Positions 24,444 through 32,869 of a DNA stretch of 35,443 nucleotides are shown piece after piece (positions within the stretch are counted from its first letter, which is position 1; every line of letters starts with the position of its first letter). The position numbers and the translations under genes are program-made. The stretch is from Antarctobacter aquimaris (GTDB lineage: Bacteria; Pseudomonadota; Alphaproteobacteria; Rhodobacterales; Rhodobacteraceae): NCBI RefSeq assembly GCF_900184945.1, contig NZ_FXYF01000027.1, positions 1 to 35,443 of the forward strand, in the 5' to 3' direction. The notes beneath the pieces were generated by a model. It saw nothing but the letters and a program-made list of their open reading frames with translations, was not told the origin of the DNA and made no database searches.

Positions 24444-25859
24444 ATGCATATCACCTTTCTTCTGAACGGAGAGAGCGTGGACCTGACGGACGTCCGCCCC
24501 ACCGAGACGCTGCTCGACTGGCTGCGCGAACAGCGCGGCCTGACCGGCACCAAGGAAGGCTGCAACGAAGGCGACTGCGGCGCCTGCACCGTGATGGTCA
24601 GCGACCGCGATGGCGCCCGCGCGCTCAACGCCTGCATCCTTTTCCTGCCGCAACTGCATGGCAAGGCGGTCCGCACGGTCGAGGGCCTCGCCGCCCCCGA
24701 CGGCACGCTGCACCCGGTCCAGCAGGCGCTGGTCGACCACCACGGCAGCCAGTGCGGGTTCTGCACCCCCGGCTTTGCCGTCTCGATGGCCACCGCGCAC
24801 CTGAACGGCGACACCGGACACGCCGACGCGCTGGCCGGCAACCTCTGCCGCTGTACCGGCTACGCCCCGATCCTGCGCGCCGCCCGCGCCGCCGAATCCG
24901 CGCCACGCGCCGACTGGATCGCCGCCGACCTGGATTTCTCTTGGCCGGAAATATCCTCGGGGGGGCCCGCAGGGCGGGGGGCAGACAGCCCCCCTGCGGA
25001 CCTCACCGCCGACGCACCGGAGACCTCCGACGCGCTGGCCGCGCTGTATGCCGCCTACCCGGACGCGACGCTGGTCGCCGGGGCCACCGACGTCGGCCTC
25101 TGGGTGACCAAGCAGCTGCGCGACCTGCCCCGGGTCATCTTCCTGAACCGATGCACCGACCTGCAACAGATCGAGGAGACCGAGCACGCCATCCGTATCG
25201 GCGCGGGTGTCACCATGGACCGGGTGCTGACGCTGATGAAGGCACATCACCCAAGTTACGCCGAGATGATCCGCCGCTATGGCTCGGCCCAGGTGCGGGC
25301 GGCGGCGACGATCGGCGGCAACATCGCCAACGGTTCGCCCATCGGGGACAACCCGCCGCCGCTGATCGCGCTGGACGCCACCCTGCACCTGCGCCACGGC
25401 AACGACCGCCGCGACCTGCCATTGGAGGCGTTCTACCTCGCCTACGGCAAGCAGGATCGCGCCCCGGGCGAGTTCGTCGAAGCTGTCACGATCCCGAAAC
25501 AGCCCGACAGGCTGCGGGTCTACAAGCTGTCGAAACGTTTCGACCAGGACATCTCGGCCGTCTGCGGCGCCTTCAACATCACGGTCGAGGGTCGCACCGT
25601 CACGGCCGCGCGCATCGCCTTTGGTGGCATGGCGGGCATCCCCAAGCGTGCCTCCCATGTGGAACAGGCGCTGATCGGACGACCCTGGACCGAAGCCACG
25701 GTGGCGGCCGCCGACCCGGCCTGGGCGCAGGATTTCACCCCGCTTGACGACATGCGGGCCAGCGCGACCTACCGGCTGACAGCGGCGCGCAACATGCTGC
25801 GCCGCGCGCTGGCCGAGGACGCCGGCCTGCGCACCAGCGTGCTGGAGGTGCGGGCATGA
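24444..25859 (+). CDS. xdhA: Xanthine dehydrogenase small subunit (2Fe-2S and FAD domains)
   Basis: XdhA passes electrons from the molybdenum subunit to FAD and NAD+ during hypoxanthine/xanthine oxidation to urate. The 471-residue protein has a plant-type ferredoxin domain with [11 protein letters not shown] (C40, C45, C48) and C64. The helical [2Fe-2S] domain follows with QCGFCTPG (C104, C107) and LCRCTGY (C135, C137). The FAD domain from about residue 190 has [35 protein letters not shown] and the C-terminal CO-dehydrogenase flavoprotein domain. Residues about 165-188, in the linker before the FAD domain, are encoded by a palindromic repeat. The gene overlaps xdhB as ATGA. The ribosome binding site is weak. 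Confidence 0.95.
   Translation: MHITFLLNGESVDLTDVRPTETLLDWLREQRGLTGTKEGCNEGDCGACTVMVSDRDGARALNACILFLPQLHGKAVRTVEGLAAPDGTLHPVQQALVDHHGSQCGFCTPGFAVSMATAHLNGDTGHADALAGNLCRCTGYAPILRAARAAESAPRADWIAADLDFSWPEISSGGPAGRGADSPPADLTADAPETSDALAALYAAYPDATLVAGATDVGLWVTKQLRDLPRVIFLNRCTDLQQIEETEHAIRIGAGVTMDRVLTLMKAHHPSYAEMIRRYGSAQVRAAATIGGNIANGSPIGDNPPPLIALDATLHLRHGNDRRDLPLEAFYLAYGKQDRAPGEFVEAVTIPKQPDRLRVYKLSKRFDQDISAVCGAFNITVEGRTVTAARIAFGGMAGIPKRASHVEQALIGRPWTEATVAAADPAWAQDFTPLDDMRASATYRLTAARNMLRRALAEDAGLRTSVLEVRA
24936..24999 (+). repeat. Palindromic repeat element, copy A, inside the xdhA coding frame
   Basis: The copy opens TTCTCTTGGCCGGAAATATC and ends in a hairpin. GGGGGGC (24976..24982) and GCCCCCC (24988..24994) pair around AGACA, with an outer CCGCA/TGCGG pair. 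It is translated as about 22 residues ([20 protein letters not shown] and a little more) in the interdomain linker. Copies B and C share the AAATA(T/C)(C/T)CC(C)GGGG core and the G/C hairpin. Confidence 0.75.
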
Positions 25860-28198
25860 GCGTGCACGACTCCCTCCCGCATGACGCCGCGACGCTGCAT
25901 GTCACCGGCAAGGCGCGCTATGTCGACGACATCCCGACGCCGGCCAACTGCCTGCACCTGGCCTTTGGCCTGTCGCCCATCGCCGCCGGGCGGCTGACCG
26001 CGCTGGACCTGACCGCCGTCCGCGCCGCCCCCGGCGTGCGCGGCGTCTGGACCGCGGCCGATCTGCCCTCGGACTGCGACTGCTCGCCCTCGAACCACGA
26101 CGAGCCGCTGCTGTCGGACGGCAGCCTGCATTATGTCGGCCAGCCGCTGTTCCTGGTCGCCGCCGACAGCCACCTCGCCGCGCGCCGCGCCGTGACGCTG
26201 GCCAAGGTCGAGACCGAGGCCACGACCCCGATCCTGACGGCGGACGAAGCGCTGGAAGCCGACAGCCGCTTTGAGGAAGGCCCCCGCATCTGGGCGCGGG
26301 GGGACCTGGAGGCCGCTTTTTCCGGTTCCGATCACGTGATCGAAAGCCGCATCGAGATGGGCGGGCAGGAGCATTTCTACCTCGAAGGGCAGGCCGCGCT
26401 GGTGCTGCCGCAGGAGGACGGCGACATGCTGGTCATGTCCTCCACCCAGCACCCGACCGAGATCCAGCACAAGGTCGCCCATGCGCTGGGCCTGAACATG
26501 CACAACGTCCGGGTCGAGACGCGGCGCATGGGCGGCGGGTTCGGCGGCAAGGAAAGCCAGGGCAACGCGCTGGCCATTGCCTGCGCGGTGGTGGCGCAGG
26601 CCACCGGCCGCCCGGCCAAGATGCGCTATGACCGCGACGACGACATGGTGATCACCGGCAAGCGGCACGACTTCCGCATCGATTACCGTGTCGGCGTGGA
26701 TGGCTCGGGCGTGATCCGGGGCATCGAGTTCCGGCAATACACCCGCTGCGGCTGGGCGCAGGACCTGTCCTTGCCGGTGGCGGACCGGGCGATGCTGCAC
26801 GCCGACAACGCCTATTTCCTGCCCGCCGTGCGGATCGAATCGCACAGGTTGAAGACCAACATGCAGAGCGCCACCGCCTTTCGCGGCTTTGGCGGGCCGC
26901 AGGGGGTGCTGGGGATCGAGCGGGTGATGGACCACATCGCCCATGTGCTGGGCCGCGATCCGCTGGAGGTGCGGCGGGTCAACTATTACGATCCGGCGGA
27001 GGGGGGCTCTGCCCCCCACTTGCCTGCGGCAAGCCCCCCCGGGAGTATTTCCGCAGAGAAGAAGCCCCGGAACGTCACGCCCTACGGACAGCGGGTCGAG
27101 GATTTCATCCTGCACGAGATGACCGCGGCGCTGGCCGAGTCCTGCGGTTATGCCGCGCGGCGGGCGGCGGTGACAGACTGGAACGCGGCCAATCCGCTGC
27201 TCAAGAGGGGGCTGGCGCTGACGCCGGTGAAGTTCGGCATCTCCTTTACGCTGACGCACCTGAACCAGGCCGGCGCGCTGGTGCATGTCTACCAGGACGG
27301 CTCCATCGCGATGAACCACGGCGGCACCGAGATGGGACAGGGGCTGTTCCAGAAAGTGGCGCAGGTGGCGGCGGCCAGTTTCGGCGTGCCACTGTCGGCG
27401 GTGCGGATCACCGCGACGGACACCGCCAAGGTGCCCAACACCTCGGCCACCGCAGCCTCGTCCGGGTCGGATCTGAACGGGGCGGCGGTCAAGGTGGCCT
27501 GCGACACGATCCGCGCGCGCATGGCCGAGCACCTGGGCCAGATGCACCAGTGCCCTGCCGACGCGGTCCTGTTCGAAGGTGGCCGCGTGCGGGCGGGCAC
27601 GGCGGAGATGAGCTTTGCCGAGGCGGCGGCCTTTTGTTACGCGGGGCGGGTCAGCCTGTCGTCGACCGGCTTTTACAAGACACCCGGCATCACCTGGGAC
27701 CGGCTGCGCGGCCATGGGCGGCCGTTCTACTACTTTGCCCATGGCGCGGCCTGCACCGAGGTCATGGTGGACACCCTGACCGGCGAATACCGGATGTTGC
27801 GCGCCGACATCCTGCACGATGCGGGCAAGTCGCTGAACCCTGCCCTCGACATCGGCCAGGTGGAAGGCGGGTTCGTGCAGGGCGCGGGCTGGCTGACCAC
27901 CGAGGAACTGGTCTGGGACGACAAGGGGCGGCTGCGCACCCATGCGCCGTCGACCTACAAGATCCCGGCCTGTTCCGACGCGCCGGAAGTGTTCAACGTC
28001 GCGCTCTGGGAGGGGGAGAACCGCGAGGCGACGATCTATCGCTCCAAGGCGGTGGGTGAGCCGCCCTTCATGCTGGGCATCTCTGCCTTTCTGGCGCTGT
28101 CTGATGCGGTGGCGGCCTGCGGCCCGGGCTATCCGGCGTTGGATGCGCCCGCCACGCCGGAACGCGTGCTGGCGGCGATCGGGCGGGTGCGGGCATGA
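25856..28198 (+). CDS. xdhB: Xanthine dehydrogenase large subunit (molybdenum cofactor-binding)
   Basis: XdhB hydroxylates hypoxanthine and xanthine at the molybdenum centre. The 780-residue protein has [20 protein letters not shown] at the start and [18 protein letters not shown]. It also has the pterin-site loop [13 protein letters not shown], the conserved arginine segment [34 protein letters not shown] and the active-site glutamate in [11 protein letters not shown] (E735). After VRRVNYYDP the sequence carries residues about 381-404, encoded by a palindromic repeat, before [12 protein letters not shown] resumes; relatives join these segments almost directly. It overlaps xdhA and xdhC by ATGA, so the three are translationally coupled. 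Confidence 0.95.
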   Translation: MSVHDSLPHDAATLHVTGKARYVDDIPTPANCLHLAFGLSPIAAGRLTALDLTAVRAAPGVRGVWTAADLPSDCDCSPSNHDEPLLSDGSLHYVGQPLFLVAADSHLAARRAVTLAKVETEATTPILTADEALEADSRFEEGPRIWARGDLEAAFSGSDHVIESRIEMGGQEHFYLEGQAALVLPQEDGDMLVMSSTQHPTEIQHKVAHALGLNMHNVRVETRRMGGGFGGKESQGNALAIACAVVAQATGRPAKMRYDRDDDMVITGKRHDFRIDYRVGVDGSGVIRGIEFRQYTRCGWAQDLSLPVADRAMLHADNAYFLPAVRIESHRLKTNMQSATAFRGFGGPQGVLGIERVMDHIAHVLGRDPLEVRRVNYYDPAEGGSAPHLPAASPPGSISAEKKPRNVTPYGQRVEDFILHEMTAALAESCGYAARRAAVTDWNAANPLLKRGLALTPVKFGISFTLTHLNQAGALVHVYQDGSIAMNHGGTEMGQGLFQKVAQVAAASFGVPLSAVRITATDTAKVPNTSATAASSGSDLNGAAVKVACDTIRARMAEHLGQMHQCPADAVLFEGGRVRAGTAEMSFAEAAAFCYAGRVSLSSTGFYKTPGITWDRLRGHGRPFYYFAHGAACTEVMVDTLTGEYRMLRADILHDAGKSLNPALDIGQVEGGFVQGAGWLTTEELVWDDKGRLRTHAPSTYKIPACSDAPEVFNVALWEGENREATIYRSKAVGEPPFMLGISAFLALSDAVAACGPGYPALDAPATPERVLAAIGRVRA
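26999..27065 (-). repeat. Palindromic repeat element, copy B, inside the xdhB coding frame
   Basis: Read on the minus strand it opens TTCTTCTCTGCGGAAATACT, closely like copy A in the opposite orientation. It carries GGGGGGC-TCT-GCCCCCC (27001..27017) and a second stem CTTGCC-TGC-GGCAAG (27019..27033). It is in frame and adds about 23 residues to XdhB ([20 protein letters not shown] plus EKKP). Confidence 0.78.
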
Positions 28199-29124
28199 GT
28201 TTCGACCTCGACGCCCTGCGCCGCGCGGTTGCCGCCCATGGCCGGGTGGCGCGCGTGGTGGTGGCCGAGGTGGCGGGATCCGCCCCGCGCGAGGTGGGAG
28301 CGTCAATGCTGGTGTGGGCGGGCGGGCAGAGTGGGACCATCGGCGGCGGCGCGCTGGAGTTCGAGGCAGCCAGGCAGGCGTTCACGCGCAACGGGTTGAC
28401 CCGGCACCCGCTGGGACCGGAGCTGGGCCAGTGTTGCGGCGGGGCGGTGACGCTGCTGACCGAGCACTACGACGCCAACAACCTGCCCGAGGGCGAGGTG
28501 ATCGCGCGCGGGCCGGGAGAGATGCCGCTGGCGGTGCGCCGGGTACTGGACCGGGCGCGGGCACGGGGCGAGACGCCGGCGCCGCAGCTGGTGCAGGGCT
28601 GGATGGTCGAGCCGGTGTCGCCATCCGCGCTGCCGGTCTGGATCTGGGGCGCGGGGCACGTGGGCCGGGCGCTGGTGTCGGTGCTGTCGCCCCTGCCCGG
28701 CCTTGCGCTGACCTGGGTCGACACCGCGCCGGAGCGCTTTCCCGACGAGATCCCCGAGGGCGTCACCGCCCTGCCCGCGCCGCACCCGGAACAGGCCATG
28801 GCGCTGGCGCCCCGCATCACCGCGCACCTGGTCCTGACCTACAGCCACGAGTTGGACCTGGCCCTGTGCCACGCGGCACTGCGCCATGGCTTTGCCTTCT
28901 GCGGGTTGATCGGGTCGGACACCAAGTGGGCGCGCTTTCGCAGGCGACTGTCGGCGCTGGGCCATGCGAGCGCCCGGATCGACGCCATCTGCTGCCCGAT
29001 CGGGCAGAAAGACCTGGGCAAGCATCCGCAGGCCATTGCCATCGGCACCGCCGGCCAGATACTCAGACTGCAAAAAGGAATGGACAGGGCGTGGCCGACA
29101 CACTCCTCAGCCTCAGGGGCCTGA
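28195..29124 (+). CDS. xdhC: Xanthine dehydrogenase accessory protein XdhC
   Basis: XdhC binds the molybdenum cofactor, promotes its sulfuration and inserts it into XdhB. The 309-residue protein has the N-terminal XdhC/CoxI domain (VVVAEVAGSAPREVGASMLV, GGQSGTIGGGALEFEAAR, GPELGQCCGGAVTLL with its conserved cysteines). A Rossmann-like C-terminal domain follows (LPVWIWGAGHVGRALVSVLS), then FCGLIGSDTKWARFRRRL. It starts in the ATGA overlap with xdhB and overlaps the following ATPase gene by 34 bp. The purine oxidase and transporter genes therefore form one continuous transcript. Confidence 0.93.
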   Translation: MSFDLDALRRAVAAHGRVARVVVAEVAGSAPREVGASMLVWAGGQSGTIGGGALEFEAARQAFTRNGLTRHPLGPELGQCCGGAVTLLTEHYDANNLPEGEVIARGPGEMPLAVRRVLDRARARGETPAPQLVQGWMVEPVSPSALPVWIWGAGHVGRALVSVLSPLPGLALTWVDTAPERFPDEIPEGVTALPAPHPEQAMALAPRITAHLVLTYSHELDLALCHAALRHGFAFCGLIGSDTKWARFRRRLSALGHASARIDAICCPIGQKDLGKHPQAIAIGTAGQILRLQKGMDRAWPTHSSASGA

Positions 29125-30614
29125 CCAAGATCTACCCCGGCGTGATCGCCAATGACGACGTCTCCTTTGACATCGGCAAGGGCGAGATCCATGCCCTGCT
29201 GGGCGAAAACGGCGCCGGAAAGTCGACCCTGGTCAAGATGATCTACGGCCTCGTTGCCCCCGACAAGGGGACGATGACGCTGGACGGGGCGCCCTATGCG
29301 CCGTCCAAACCCTCGGAGGCGCGGCGGTCGGGCGTTGCCATGGTGTTCCAGCACTTTTCGCTGTTCGACGCGCTGAACGTGGCGGAAAACGTGGCGCTGG
29401 GCATGGAAACGCCGCCGCCGTTGTCCGACCTCGCCCGCCAGATCCGCGAGCTGTCAGAGACTTACGGCCTGCCGCTGGATCCGTCGCGCACCGTCGGCAC
29501 GCTGTCCGCCGGCGAACGTCAAAGGGTCGAGATCATCCGCTGCCTGTTGCAGGATCCGCGCCTGCTGATCATGGACGAGCCGACCTCGGTGCTGACGCCG
29601 CAGGAGGTCGACATCCTGTTCGAAACCCTGCGCAGACTGAAGGCCGAGGGCACGTCGATCCTCTACATCTCGCACAAGCTGGAAGAGATCCGCGCGCTCT
29701 GCGACACCGCGACGATCCTGCGGCTGGGCAAGAAGGTGGCGACCTGCACGCCGGCCGACACATCGGCACGGCAGCTGGCCGAGATGATGGTGGGCGCCAG
29801 TTTTGCCACGCCGCAGGCCAGGGACGGCACCCCGGGCGAGGTGCTGCTGGCGGTCCGCGACCTGAAACTGCCGGCGCCGGGCGCCTTCGGCACGCCGCTG
29901 CGCGGGGTCAGCTTCGAGGTGCGGGCGGGCGAGGTGCTGGGCATCGGCGGCGTCGCTGGCAACGGGCAGGACGAACTGCTGGCCGCGCTGTCGGGGGAAC
30001 GGCACGCTCCGGCAGGCAGCGTCTGGCTGGACGGGCAGGACATCAGCCGCGCGGGGCCGGTGGCGCGGCGCGGGCTGGGCGTGCTGTCGGGGCCGGAGGA
30101 ACGGCTGGGCCATGCGGCGGCACCCGACATGAGCTTGATCGAGAACGGCGTGCTGACCGCGGCGCGGCGCGAAGGGATGCTGACGCGGGGCTTCATCTCC
30201 TGGGGCAAGGCACGGCGTTTTGCCGAGGACGTGATCGGCCTGTTCGACGTGCGCACGCCGGGGCCGGGCACGGCGGCGCGGGCGCTGTCGGGCGGCAACC
30301 TGCAGAAATTCGTGGTGGGGCGCGAGATCCTTCAGAACCCGCGCGTCCTGGTGCTGAACCAGCCCACCTGGGGCGTGGACGCGGCGGCGGCGGCCTTCAT
30401 CCGGCAATCGGTGCTGGACCTCGCGGCCAAGGGCAGCGCCGTGGTGGTGATCAGCCAGGACCTGGACGAGCTGATGGAGATTTCCGACCGCTTCGGCGCG
30501 CTGAACGAAGGGCGGCTCTCGCCCACCCGCCCGACGGCAGAGCTGGATATCGAGCAGATCGGCCTGATGATGGGCGGCGCGCATGACATGGAGGTGGCCC
30601 ATGTCCATCCGTGA
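29091..30614 (+). CDS. Purine/nucleoside-type ABC transporter ATP-binding protein (two NBDs)
   Basis: This 507-residue cytosolic protein energises the importer encoded downstream. It contains two fused nucleotide-binding domains. The first is complete: Walker A GENGAGKST, signature TLSAGERQRVEI and Walker B LLIMDEPTSVLT. The second is degenerate, with GVAGNGQDELLAAL in place of Walker A, ALSGGNLQKFVVGREI and VLVLNQPTWGVD. This is normal for the MglA/YufO sugar and nucleoside group. The start is taken as the GTG at 29091 (VADTLLSLRGLTKIYPG), preceded by AAAAAGGA; the frame open further upstream lies in xdhB and xdhC. Linkage to xdhABC suggests purine bases or nucleosides as substrate. Confidence 0.9.
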   Translation: MADTLLSLRGLTKIYPGVIANDDVSFDIGKGEIHALLGENGAGKSTLVKMIYGLVAPDKGTMTLDGAPYAPSKPSEARRSGVAMVFQHFSLFDALNVAENVALGMETPPPLSDLARQIRELSETYGLPLDPSRTVGTLSAGERQRVEIIRCLLQDPRLLIMDEPTSVLTPQEVDILFETLRRLKAEGTSILYISHKLEEIRALCDTATILRLGKKVATCTPADTSARQLAEMMVGASFATPQARDGTPGEVLLAVRDLKLPAPGAFGTPLRGVSFEVRAGEVLGIGGVAGNGQDELLAALSGERHAPAGSVWLDGQDISRAGPVARRGLGVLSGPEERLGHAAAPDMSLIENGVLTAARREGMLTRGFISWGKARRFAEDVIGLFDVRTPGPGTAARALSGGNLQKFVVGREILQNPRVLVLNQPTWGVDAAAAAFIRQSVLDLAAKGSAVVVISQDLDELMEISDRFGALNEGRLSPTRPTAELDIEQIGLMMGGAHDMEVAHVHP

Positions 30615-30647
30615 CGCGATACGGGGCGCAACGGCCGGGCCGGGCGC

Positions 30648-30692
30648 GCAAAAGTTTTTGAAAACTTTTGCAATTTCCGTGACCGGAAATTG
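30648..30692. repeat. Double hairpin between the ATPase and permease genes
   Basis: GCAAAAGTTTT (30648..30658) and AAAACTTTTGC (30661..30671) are perfect 11-base arms around TG. Immediately after, sharing the C at 30671, CAATTTCCG (30671..30679) and CGGAAATTG (30684..30692) form a 9-base stem around TGAC. Two adjoining perfect inverted repeats in an AT-rich patch within an operon look like a mobile or regulatory repeat. The T-run of the first hairpin might cause partial termination. Confidence 0.8.
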
Positions 30693-30722
30693 GCCCGCAT
30701 CGTCCGACAGGGAGGCACGCGG

Positions 30723-31808
30723 ATGATCCGCCTGGAAAAACGCCCCCAGCCGTCGCAGCTCTGGACCGTGCTGACACCGGTCATGGCGGTTCTGCTGACC
30801 ATGATCATGGGCGGCATCCTCTTCGCCATCCTCGGCGCCAACCCGTTCGAGGCGATCCGGACGATCTTCTGGGATCCGATCTTCAGCGCCCAGTTCGCCA
30901 GCTATTCCCGGCCGCAGCTGCTGATCAAGGCCGGGCCGCTGATCCTGATCGCGATCGGCCTCTCGATCGGCTTCCGCGCCGGGATCTGGAACATCGGCGC
31001 CGAAGGCCAGTACATCATGGGCGCGATCTGCGGTGCCGCCGCGGGCCTCGCGTTCTACCCCTCCGACAGCGCGCTGATCTTTCCGCTGATGATCGTCGCC
31101 GGGGCGCTGGGGGGCTGGGCCTGGGCGATGATCCCGGCCATCCTCAAGACGAAGTACGGCACCAACGAGATCCTCGTCTCGCTGATGCTGGTCTACGTCG
31201 CGCAGACCCTGCTCGGCTCGGCCGCCACCGGCCTGCTGCGCAACCCCGAGGGCATGAATTTTCCCGGCTCGCGCAACTTCAAGCAATGGGACGCCGCCCA
31301 CAATGCCGAGTTGATCGCCGGGACGGGCATGCATTGGGGCGTGGTCTTTGCCTTTGTCGCGGTGATCGGCGCCTATGTGCTGCTCAGCCGCCACATCCTG
31401 GGCTTCAACATCCGCCTGACCGGCGAGGCGCCGCGCGCGGCGCGCTTTGCGGGGGTGAACCCGGCGCGCATCATCCTGATCTGCCTCGGCCTGTCGGGGC
31501 TGCTGGCCGGGTCGGCCGGGCTGTTCGAGGTGGCCGGCCCCGCCGGGCAGATCTCGATCGACTTCAACTCCGGCTATGGTTTCACCGCGATCATCGTCGC
31601 CTTCCTCGGCCGTCTGCACCCGGTGGGCATCCTGCTGGCCGGGTTGCTGATGGCACTGACCTATATTGGCGGCGAGCTGGCGCAGCTGATGTTGGGCCTG
31701 CCCGGGGCGTCGATCCAGCTGTTCCAGGGCATGCTGCTGTTCTTCCTGCTGGCGATGGACGTCTTCGTCAACTTCCGCCTGCGCTGGGGCAAGAGGGAGG
31801 CCGCATGA
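30723..31808 (+). CDS. ABC transporter permease 1 (YufP-like, BMP/nucleoside family)
   Basis: This 361-residue inner-membrane protein of the BPD_transp_2 type has about ten hydrophobic segments. The family hallmarks are GLSIGFRAGIWNIGAEGQYI, KTKYGTNEILVSLMLVYVAQ, LTGEAPRAARFAGVNPARII and YGFTAIIVAFLGRLHPVGI. It pairs with the second permease to form the channel. GGGAGG before the ATG at 30723 favours MIRLEKRPQ over an upstream ATG. It is separated from the ATPase gene by 108 bases holding a double hairpin. Confidence 0.92.
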   Translation: MIRLEKRPQPSQLWTVLTPVMAVLLTMIMGGILFAILGANPFEAIRTIFWDPIFSAQFASYSRPQLLIKAGPLILIAIGLSIGFRAGIWNIGAEGQYIMGAICGAAAGLAFYPSDSALIFPLMIVAGALGGWAWAMIPAILKTKYGTNEILVSLMLVYVAQTLLGSAATGLLRNPEGMNFPGSRNFKQWDAAHNAELIAGTGMHWGVVFAFVAVIGAYVLLSRHILGFNIRLTGEAPRAARFAGVNPARIILICLGLSGLLAGSAGLFEVAGPAGQISIDFNSGYGFTAIIVAFLGRLHPVGILLAGLLMALTYIGGELAQLMLGLPGASIQLFQGMLLFFLLAMDVFVNFRLRWGKREAA

Positions 31809-31826
31809 CCCGCACCCGCCTTCGCA

Positions 31827-31880
31827 GCTTCTTCTGGCTGCAAATATCCCGGGGAGCGCGAGGGGCTGGCCCCTCGCCCG
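31827..31880 (+). repeat. Palindromic repeat element, copy C, between the two permease genes
   Basis: It opens CTTCTTCTGGCTGCAAATAT and CCCGGGG, then GCGAGGGGC (31858..31866) and GCCCCTCGC (31869..31877) form a perfect 9-bp stem around TG. It shares the leading TTCT(T)CTGGC and AAATATCC core with copies A and B but lies outside coding sequence. Confidence 0.75.
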
Positions 31881-31902
31881 CCCTTACCGCAGGAGACACG
31901 CC

Positions 31903-32826
31903 ATGGACCTGAGTGCGATCAACCCGATCCTGCTGGTGGCCTCCATCATGGTCTCGGCGACGCCGATCCTGCTGGCAGCCATCGGCGAGATGGTGGTGGA
32001 AAAGTCCGGCGTGCTGAACCTGGGTGTCGAGGGCATGATGATCACCGGCGCCGTCGTCGGCTTTGCCGTGGCGGTCAACGTCTCCTCCCCCGGGCTCGGC
32101 TTTGTCGCTGCCGCATTTGCCGGGGCGGCGCTGTCGCTGGCCTTTGGACTGTTGACGCAATTCCTGCTGTCGAACCAGGTTGCCACGGGGCTGGGTCTGA
32201 CGCTGGTCGGTCTCGGCCTGTCCAGCCTGATCGGCAAGCCTTACGAAGGCGTGAAAAGCCCCACCCTGCCCAAGCTCGACATCCCCGTGCTGTCGGATCT
32301 GCCGGTGGTGGGCCGGATGCTGTTCAGCCATGACATCATGGTCTATTCCAGCCTCGCGCTCGTGGTCGCGGTCTGGGCCTTTCTCAAATACAGCCGCGCC
32401 GGGCTGATCCTGCGCGCGGTCGGCGAAAGCCACGACAGCGCTCATGCGCTGGGCTACAAGGTGGTGCGCATCCGCCTGCTGGCCATCCTGTTCGGCGGCG
32501 CCTGCGCGGGCCTCGGCGGCGCCTACATCAGCCTTGTCCGCGTGCCGCAATGGACCGAAGGCATGACCGCCGGCGCCGGCTGGATCGCGCTGGCCATCGT
32601 CGTCTTTGCCAGCTGGCGCGCCGGCCGCGTCGCCGTGGGTGCCTATCTGTTCGGCGGCGTCACCGTGTTGCAGCTGAACCTTCAGGCTGCCGGCTTGCAA
32701 ACCGGCGTCGAGTTCCTCTCGATGTCGCCCTATGTCATCACGATCCTCGTGCTCGTGCTGATCTCGGCCCGGGGGGTGCATGGCGCACCGGCCTCGCTGG
32801 GCCGCCCGTTCCAGGCCTCGTCCTGA
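31903..32826 (+). CDS. ABC transporter permease 2 (YufQ-like, BMP/nucleoside family)
   Basis: This 307-residue inner-membrane protein has about eight to nine hydrophobic segments. It shows the family segments PILLAAIGEMVVEKSGVLNL and GVEGMMITGAVVG, then KYSRAGLILRAVGESHDSAH, LFGGACAGLGGAYISL and AGAGWIALAIVVFASWRAGR. It is the partner of permease 1. GCAGGAGAC precedes the ATG. The 94-base gap before it is mostly filled by palindromic repeat copy C. The absence of an aromatic gate signature for known sugars agrees with, but does not prove, purine transport. Confidence 0.92.
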   Translation: MDLSAINPILLVASIMVSATPILLAAIGEMVVEKSGVLNLGVEGMMITGAVVGFAVAVNVSSPGLGFVAAAFAGAALSLAFGLLTQFLLSNQVATGLGLTLVGLGLSSLIGKPYEGVKSPTLPKLDIPVLSDLPVVGRMLFSHDIMVYSSLALVVAVWAFLKYSRAGLILRAVGESHDSAHALGYKVVRIRLLAILFGGACAGLGGAYISLVRVPQWTEGMTAGAGWIALAIVVFASWRAGRVAVGAYLFGGVTVLQLNLQAAGLQTGVEFLSMSPYVITILVLVLISARGVHGAPASLGRPFQASS

Positions 32827-32869
32827 GGCCCGTTTTTCAAGCAATCACAAACACCCAAAGGGAGCCCAC

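Noticed and set aside
24936-27065. Repeats in xdhA and xdhB as sequencing or assembly errors
   Set aside because: Both keep the reading frame, differ in detail and orientation, and a third related copy is intergenic.
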